Shown here in pieces: positions 56,736 through 64,000 of a stretch of 64,000 nt of DNA. The notes under the pieces are model-generated. The model saw only the letters and a program-made list of their open reading frames with translations, did not search any database and was not told where the DNA came from. The position numbers and the translations under genes were made by a program. How positions within the stretch are numbered: the first letter of the stretch is position 1; every line of letters begins with the position of its first letter. The DNA is from Liolophura sinensis (taxonomy: Eukaryota; Mollusca; Polyplacophora; Chitonida; Chitonidae), in assembly GCF_032854445.1 (NCBI RefSeq), contig NC_088299.1, positions 16,549,608 through 16,613,607 of the forward strand. Reading direction: 5' to 3'.

Positions 56736-57438
56736 ACCAAAATATTTTTGAAAGGACCTTAAACCCAGCCCAATCAAACAAGCAAGTCTTTAGTGAGAAT
56801 TTAGCTGCATTTCTAACCATATTAATGCTGTATGTGTCTTGTTTTCAACATGTTGTTCATCTGTCAAGGTCAAAACAGTCGTTACGTATTAGTGGATCTT
56901 GTGAACATAATAGAAATACTGGAAAACTAGATGGAAAAGTAAATCAAAGTGTCCGGAAAGTGCACCACGTTTCTTTTAGGAACACGCAACACGTTTCTGT
57001 CAGGAATATGCAAAACGTTTCTGTCACGGACATGCATCCCGTTTCTGTCAAGAAGACGCACCCTTGCACCCTAGGAAATAACTGATCGACGATGCGCTTG
57101 TGATAAATCGACAGGCGAAAAGGTAAGGGACTTAAATGTCTGCAAATTTAAGGCCACGGAAACGTATTTATGGGTAATTTTTATGGTGCCGCGGTCACGG
57201 CATTAGGTTTCTCATTGGAGCGATCTCTGATGTTGAATTAGGGTCATCCCTGGCCGATCAAAATTTTTGCCAAACCTAACGTCAGAACAATCTCGGATTA
57301 TGATCAATACAGTTTGGATCTGAATCATTATTGCGCGGGATCAGATGTCCCAATATTGTAATTCTGCTAAAAGAAGCTAACGTTGCCGGCGGTCTTCGAT
57401 ATTTTCCTGCATGAAAGCCCTCATGCCTATTGTCATTA

Positions 57439-57560
57439 TGACGTAACAAAGGAATAATATATTACGTTTGAATAAGTACATACTAGACGTACCATGCATG
57501 ACGTAACAAATGTTGACGTGGTACGTGTGATGTAACAAATGCGTGACATATATACAGCAC
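57439..57560 (+). promoter_or_regulatory. Candidate promoter with repeated TGACGTAA sites
   Basis: TGACGTAA occurs at 57439-57446 and 57499-57506, a related TGATGTAA at 57528-57535, and TGACGT at 57514. TGACGTAACAAATG and TGATGTAACAAATG form a direct repeat 29 bp apart. A TATATA lies at about 57549, some 165 bp before the proposed ATG. TGACGTAA is a CRE/ATF-type site; use here is inferred. Confidence 0.45.
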
Positions 57561-57713
57561 TATAACGGGAGGCCTGCGCTCTATGGCTATCCGCAGAAAC
57601 AGATAAGACGTCCGCTGTGGGGCATGACCATTCATAGCAGAGAAACTACCGCCTGAATTCTTCCATTTCCCTATCACACTATAGACCTATCACCATCGGT
57701 GGCGTAGGAAAAG

Positions 57714-60700
57714 ATGGCTAATTATTTCCCAGAACTGCCCAAATCGACCTACTCCACGAGTTATCATTACAGTCGACCACATCGCTTCAAGGCGATGTAC
57801 AATGAAATTCCATCTTTGGTTGATCAGCCAACCATCATCCAGCCACCGAGGGAATTCCCCATCGAGCCGTATGGCCCTAATCGTGAGAATCGGTTAGCAC
57901 AAGCCCCTGCCGCTGGGCTCGGATCAAAGGGGATTTTGCACAGGTATTTCACATTGGGATCTTGATTTAATGTGTTTGTATATTAAATGCCATGACAACA
58001 CAGCATTTTGAGCAACTCGGGGCCAGTGACGTCTAATATAATATTGCAAGTAACATCACTGCATATCTTCTACCTAATTCTTCTTAAGCCATGCTGCTCA
58101 GGAGCGTTTACATGTAGGCCCCTGCATGTACGTTGGACATGGACAATTAGAATAAAACCGAGGAAAATTGAGAAGAGGCCGTGTTGCATTGGTTAGGTGC
58201 GACCATTTGCCAATTATCACATTTGTCGTCATTGGTCTGGCTTTACATTCAATGCTGTATTCTATTACATTAATGTATGTAGAGTTTGCAGCCTATAGTT
58301 CACTAGTATAGCTGTCTAAGCCGTTCATGTGCGTAACATATATATTCCTTATCAATTCATTCCGAACTGTGTTAGCTGCAATCTGCCAGAGGCCATAGTA
58401 AAAGTGGCTTTGTCTTGTCAGTCGGTATCCCATACCTTGTAACTTGGACCTTCAGTTTAATAGCGAAAGGCCTACGCGAAAGCTCTTCTCGCCTTGTCAA
58501 CGTGGTTCTGCCAAACTAGTCACATGTCACTATAGACTACGACATCTCTCCACTCGAAGGTGGGGCCTATAGTTCATATAGCTATCCGCACCGGGCCCCA
58601 GGATCACGAATCTGAGACTCAAGTCTGTCTTAGTTTCAACATGTGGTATACGGTATCATTGCTGAGGTAATTTTGAACTGTGATGCTAGTCTTCATTTTT
58701 GTCATGAAAGTTTACAACTTCCCTTAGTATCAAAGATTTAAGACACAACTGTGCCACAGTAAACAGTTCTAAAGTTAAGACTTAGTATGACTTAAATCTA
58801 AGACTATGGTATGCTGTGAATCAGTTTTTGTGACACATTTTTTGTTATACAGAACAATATATCCCAAAGAAATCGCCGAGGCAATGACTAAGAAAAAGCG
58901 TGAAGACGCCGAGGGTCAATTGGTGAACATTCCCAACCCTGACATTCTCGGCTTACCGGTGCTTTCCGGAGGTTATTTCCACCTGCCCATAAACCATCAC
59001 CTGGACCGTGTCACTGCTGATAACATCTACAAAGACAGGGTGTTCAAGTCGACAACCAGCAGGGCCATGGAAGAATGCGCTCTCCCTCTGATACACGTAC
59101 TTATACTGGACCCCACATGTTTTTACATTTGTTTGTAGATTTGTTTTGAAAACGTATAAACAATTTTTTTAAGTGTGAGTATATATTATTCACCATTAAC
59201 TGGCTTAAAAAAAGAAACATTGCCACAATCACCTATCAGGTTATGTCATGCCTTTAATATTAGCAGGGCCTATTTCTTATTGGAATCTGTATATTGGACT
59301 TCTGTAAGCCGTCTCTCTGCCAGAGAGACGGCTTACAGATTCAACACGTACTTTTTAAGTGAAATCAAGACTTCCTTTTCGAATGAAGATGCCTTCAAAG
59401 CCCATTCTGTGATACGGGGTAGAAAGCTTAAACTTCAAAAGAGAACATTTAAAAGAATCGATCATTTCAAATGAAAAAGGATAGTTCCATGGAGACGTAT
59501 GTCATACGCGAGATTGGTCATACTCGAGCGAAGCGTGTATTCATGATGAAGTTGTCGATTGCTAACGTCTTTGATGTCGACAGCTGCCAACTCATATCTG
59601 TGCAGGTTTATAAGAATTCTACGAAAACAAGGAAAAGAAGAAAGAAAAAAAGCCTTTCTCTAGGCCTACGTCTTTATAATTTTCGAACCTAGTTGCCTTT
59701 GAAAAGACTTGACTGCAACACCTGACATACATGTATGTATGCCTATATCTGATTATCAGCTCTAGCCCTTAATGGTGTTGGATGTACGAGGAGCTTCCGG
59801 TACTAAAGACATTAGAAACTCACATTCAACACAGGTTTTCTTGAATTATGGTCTGTCCGTAAAAAATGTCTTAACCAACGTCACAAATCAAGTCTAATTT
59901 GCTGAGCAACACCTTCAGTAATTTTCAAGTGGTTGATCATTGAAGGTTGAATCTCCCACTACTACTCGTGAAGAGAGGCCCGACATGGTCCGAATGTTAC
60001 CGGAGAAGTACGAAAAGTCCGTGGCGGAGTGGCAAAGTGTGCCACTGTTGGACAAGATCCAGCCTCGTGTTCTTCATCCCCCGGAGACGAACCCCGCTCT
60101 AGAGAGGGCCAGGCAAATCAAAGAGGAAAAGTAAGTTATTGTCCTTGTCCACTGGGGAATGACCCTTGAGAATGTCTCAAACGATATGATGGAAGCCGAA
60201 GTCTCAAGTGAGTCTTACCAAGTCTACAAAGACTTGAGTTTTAAACATACTTGTATACCTTATACACATGGCGCCAACAAGTGGGCCTACAATGGTGCTG
60301 TGATTCTCATACCATTACATGGTGTCCTGGAAGTGCTGGATAGCCCTACTGTATATGTCAGTATATTAACAAGTCTCATGAGAAATGGAAGACTGTAACT
60401 ACAGTGCTATATATACCAATCAGTTTTTTTTTTTATATACAAAGGGGCTATAAGCGTACATCATGCTGGGTTTCATCTCCGGCCGTACGGGGGAAGATCT
60501 TGCAGCAACCTGCGGATGGTCGTACGTTTCTTCCGGGTTCTGCTCGGTTTCTTCCCACCATAATGCTGGCCGCCGTAATATAAGTGAAATATCCTTGAGT
60601 ACGGCGTAAAACACCAAGCAAATAAATAAATAGATATAAGTGTAGATGTTCTACGCAGCTTTGAACACAATATGATTAAGACGTACAGCATAGAGAGATA

Positions 60701-62397
60701 AACCCGAGCAGCGATGACAGATGGTAAATGGTAATACGTAATCGGTGAAATACGACCTCTTGTCAGTTTACTTCAGTTAGGGTTTATTCTAACTGTTCAT
60801 GTAAATGCATAAATAGTAGCAAATTACAACCCCCCCCGCCCCCGCCCCCCCCCCCCCCCCCCCCCAGCGCCTCGGCTTAAGCAGAATTAGGTAGAAAAAA
60901 AATGCAGCGATGCTAATTGCAATTTATTAGACGTCGGTTGTCGAGAATTACCCAAAATGCTGTGTTGTCATCACATTTAATATACAATCACATTAAACAA
61001 TGCAAAGGAACAATTACACACGATCCACACGGTATATTTGATTTGCGTGATGACGAGAATTATTGCTTTCATGTTAAGTGAAGAAGATAAGCCACTGTTT
61101 ATAAGTTCACTGTGAAATGTGGTCTTTCTATCTATATCTGATCTATTTCCAGACTGCGCACAGCGATGGAGCTAGATGAACGTATAACGACCAAGATCCG
61201 AGCCCTGATGACGGACGACGCCTTGTCCTCCACTTAGTGAGTGAAAAGAAATAGAAAATCATCAATACAATATTTTTCCGTATACAAGTATGTATACTTG
61301 GGTTTTAACATCAGACTCGTACTTAAGGAAATTTCCTGGAGTCTAGATTGGGATGGATCGCTAATAGGGAGTGAGACCTATAATGTCCGTCTGTACGTAT
61401 ATATGCTGGGATTTAACATTTTTTTTAGTCATATGACGAGGAGTCATCATTAGGTGTTTGTATATATTGTGTCGTCAAGTGGCAGGGCGAGTCCATGCTG
61501 TCAAAGTGCAGCCGACAAAGTATCATGCTTAAGGCACTAAGACAAATAACTAAGGCTATATTCTCGGTTGTATTTTCTTTTAAGGAAGAAGAGATGACAG
61601 TATCATCTAGATTTGTATTAATTTATTATTTATTTGTTTGCCAAGCCTTAGGGATATATCACCATGCTTCTCCTGGTATACCTGACTAACCTGTTGGCGT
61701 AAAGTCGCAGCCGAGAGCTGGATTCGAAGACATGTACGCTGGGGCATTTGTGAGGGGCTTGGGAACTTTAGGCCTGCTGGGACAATACAGCTCAGAGAGT
61801 TTCCAACCCAATTTGTATTCATTACAGCCTAAATTATGTAGAGCTAAACAGATATCTTTCGGGGTGTATTTTCCGCTGACGAGCATTTTTTTTTTATTCT
61901 ATGACATCTTCAGCTGTAGCGCTTTTCTGTTTTAGCACCCTTCAGCATTCAGGGTACATGGGCTTCATGCCACGATGGCGACTGGTAGACCCATGGAGCG
62001 TCCCATTGAGCGAGCCGACATGGTGACTGTTAGTCAAGCTACCCATAGGTCAGTACAGTAACTGCCGCAATGTCGTCGCTCTCATATGGTTTTACCTAAC
62101 AACAACTGCCACTCGTGGCTTCCTGTAACTTCCTCTTAACTTTGCCAAGCAGTATTTTTTTCTTGCAAATCACATAACTTTGCCAACCACTCTGTTTGCT
62201 ATCTTCAGTTATCGGTGTTAACATGTCTACCTTTGTGTCTGTCATCTGTTCCACAGGAAGTTTCCGGTTTCGCGAGTACCACAAAAGACAGTTTGGGTCG
62301 TGAAGCCCCGATGTCCGGTCAGCTAACCCTCACCTACCCCTACAACCCCTTCAACAAGATCAATGGGGACCAAGAGTACGCGGCGCTACCATCCTAG
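57714..62397 (+). CDS. Unrecognised protein gene, 3' end frame-disrupted
   Basis: Exons 57714-57943, 58853-59096, 59946-60130, 61153-61236 and 61936-62048 (end uncertain), plus a probable last exon 62257-62397. The first four exons and the start of the fifth join in phase with good GT-AG borders: MANYFPELPKSTYSTSYHYS, then AMYNEIPSLVDQP, IEPYGPNRENR, NIPNPDILGLPVLSGGYFHL, MLPEKYEKSVAEW, and GYMGFMPRW. The product is Pro/Tyr/Arg-rich with no signal peptide, membrane segment or enzyme motif. Its style recalls small microtubule-inner or sperm-tail proteins, but I cannot name a family. In the fifth exon the frame meets TGA at 62024-62026 while a coding-looking frame continues in another phase; the last exon shows the same problem twice. 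This could be base errors in short runs, decay, or a short true C-terminus. Confidence 0.7.
59302..59338. repeat. Perfect 17-bp stem hairpin
   Basis: CTGTAAGCCGTCTCTCT, loop GCC, AGAGAGACGGCTTACAG. One more T-A pair extends the stem. It lies in the intron after the 58853-59096 exon. Function unknown. Confidence 0.9.
60447..60635 (+). mobile_element. V-SINE-like SINE, head missing
   Basis: CATCTCCGGCCGTACGGGGG, CACCATAATGCTGGCCGCCG, TATAAGTGAAATATCCTTGA and GGCGTAAAACACCAAGCAAA with an AAATAAATAAATAG tail. In the intron before the 61153 exon. Confidence 0.85.
60829..60867. repeat. Poly-C tract
   Basis: About 39 bp of nearly pure C with two G interruptions, followed by AGCGCCTCGG. Long C runs also occur near 55348 and a G run near 22966. 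Confidence 0.85.
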
Positions 62398-64000
62398 CTT
62401 TATACCGTCATAAGGTTACCAAAATGTCTCCACTGGTGAACCATTATTAAAACAAATATTTATATGCATGAAAATTTCTCCAATATTTTTTATTTCCAAA
62501 TATTATACTTTGTAGGAACCGTACAACAAGCAACTGCATGTCAAAAGATAAATGATATTGCGAAATACATCTCACAAAGGCATTTGTTATTTTACTGTCA
62601 ACGAATTCACTGAGTGCGGATTGCTCTTTACGTAATTTCACTCATATGGCTGTATTTGAGTTGAACTTATGGCGCCAGTTTATGACCGGATTATGCATCA
62701 GTAAATGCCTGGGCCACCTTACGTCTCGTGCAAAATGCGACAGTTCAGTGAGTAAGAGAGTAAATCCTCTCCAGAGGATTTCATGTAAAACTACATGAGA
62801 AAAGCAAAATCGACCACTTGTTGTCATCAAGGCTCAAAGAACAATGGAAGGAGTGGAATCGTAGAAAAATTGTCTTCCGTAAATGGCGCTGAACCAACGT
62901 CTCGTATGGACAAGGGATTGAAACTTTAACAGATCGGCCGGGGCTATTGCTCCCCTGATGGATTGGAACCTGACACCTTATTAGGGTTAATGGTTAGGTT
63001 CCTTTCAACGTTCTATCAGTCATCATAACCCTGATCAGAGGTGCAGGAAGCAAAAAAAAAAATGGGGGCCAGTATCCCGACCAATGAAGCGAGAGTACAG
63101 GGACCGCCATTCCCGGAAGCGCTTGAACCTATATAGTCGTACACGCGTTTGAACGTGTTTTAGGCGAAAAAATACCCATCCGCAGGGTTGTGCTGAAGAA
63201 GGCCTATATTGCACATTTTGGGTACAAATTTAGTTTTCTGGTCGATTACGTATTTTACATGGATATACTTACTTTCCGTTGAAATGCTGATGCGCGCTTA
63301 GTGAGTTGTGAAATATTTTCTCTCATAGCGCATGCAGATTGACTGAGCAATGTTTATTATACATTGACCACAGTAATCAGACCTGAAGGCAGCGAGGTGG
63401 AGAGATGGTGGGGTCGTACATAGGCAAGTGTAACGAGTGAGTGAGTGAGCGCTTGGAGTTCAACGTCGTTCTTGACTAGCGGAACGACTATCCCAGTCAT
63501 CTATAACAGGCGAGGGTCCAGGGGCCGCCGAGGCCCCGGAAGCTCCGAGATTCCAAACGTCCGGAGGCATTTTCAAAATGCCTTTTCGACCAATACAAAT
63601 ACGAACAGATGTACGGAACCTTTTATCTTGAAAACGGAGAAAAATTGGTGTGCTAAGATGGAGATCATCTGAACGGGGAGCTGGAAGCATCCACAAAATC
63701 AAAAAAAGGGAATTCCTGTCCAGTATTATGATAAAGACACAGGTAAACGCGATGTTTATATTCTTACGTTCTTTGTGAGAGAAAACATGCAGGCATGGTT
63801 TCATAAAAACATTAGCATCGTTGGTAAGTTAATCTCCTTGGTCAAAATACCCCATATAGAGTTCTGCTGGGTGCTGGAGGATTAGAGGCCTTCGGGAGGA
63901 TTTAAGTTTTCACTCCGTTTGAATGCTGAGTTGCATTGCCCAATTTCGCAAATTACAAAATTTCTGATACCATGACGACATGAACGCTTTTCTCCAAGGT
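62398..64000. other. Right-hand end, no gene recognised
   Basis: Holds two related GC-rich segments (about 63089-63120 and 63511-63544, sharing a CCGGAAGC end) and a reversed end of the second SINE family near 63425-63475 (GTGAGTGAGTGAGCGCTTGG). An open frame of 114 codons on the minus strand crosses these repeats and has no recognisable domain. Confidence 0.5.

Larger units (their letters stand above)
52669..57430. other. Intergenic region between NECAB-like and unknown gene
   Basis: AT-rich, with two fold-back elements (53851-54000, 55985-56088), a SINE 3' piece (55680-55825), a reversed V-SINE (56525-56735) and a C run near 55348. Short open frames are not convincing. No gene recognised. 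Confidence 0.55.

Noticed and set aside
63460-63804. Minus-strand 114-codon frame
   Set aside because: It spans SINE-end and GC-rich repeat sequence and has no recognisable domain; kept only as possible mobile-element remains.

Overview
The window is animal nuclear DNA, most likely from a mollusc (gastropod or bivalve). The genes are split by GT-AG introns and have 2-8 kb of low-GC non-coding DNA between short exons. The proteins match metazoan families (Ajuba/LIMD1/WTIP, MORN1, NECAB). The DNA is littered with a tRNA-headed SINE whose 3' core (GTATAAGTGAAATATTCTTG, then a ...GCGTAAAACACCAATCAAATAAATA tail pattern) resembles the V-SINE/RUDI type described in molluscs. Nothing suggests a prokaryote, plasmid or virus. 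Family assignments come from remembered family sequences and exon-phase bookkeeping, not from a search.

Layout. (1) 1-21.9 kb, plus strand: the 3' half of an Ajuba/LIMD1/WTIP-type LIM gene. Six exons (6363-19062) cover the second half of LIM1, LIM2, LIM3 and a long C-terminal tail. The first 6.3 kb is intron holding two minisatellites. A third array (113 bp unit) sits in the intron between the second and third visible exons. The 3' UTR runs to about 21.9 kb. (2) 21.9-24 kb: convergent intergenic gap. (3) 24.07-43.56 kb, minus strand: a complete MORN1-like gene, 13 exons, about 525 residues, whose introns are unusually rich in tandem arrays. (4) 43.56-43.73 kb: 172 bp separate its start codon from that of the next gene, a compact bidirectional promoter. 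(5) 43.73-52.7 kb, plus strand: a complete NECAB-like gene, 12 exons, about 331 residues (N-terminal EF-hands, coiled coil, C-terminal ABM-like domain). (6) 52.7-57.7 kb: intergenic, with two fold-back elements and SINE fragments. (7) 57.7-62.4 kb, plus strand: an unrecognised gene with a well-supported 5' part and a 3' end whose reading frame breaks three times. (8) 62.4-64 kb: no gene seen.

The genes do not form an operon or pathway. MORN1 is a MORN-repeat protein, NECAB a neuronal calcium-linked protein and Ajuba a junction/Hippo adaptor; only MORN1 and NECAB share a promoter. The most unusual signal is the arrangement of tandem arrays in MORN1: four introns begin with, or within about 40 bp of, an array at the 5' splice site. 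One exon is bracketed on both sides by tandem copies of its own splice-site-bearing ends, and one intron is about 93 percent a 43-bp satellite. No new enzymatic or defence system is visible.
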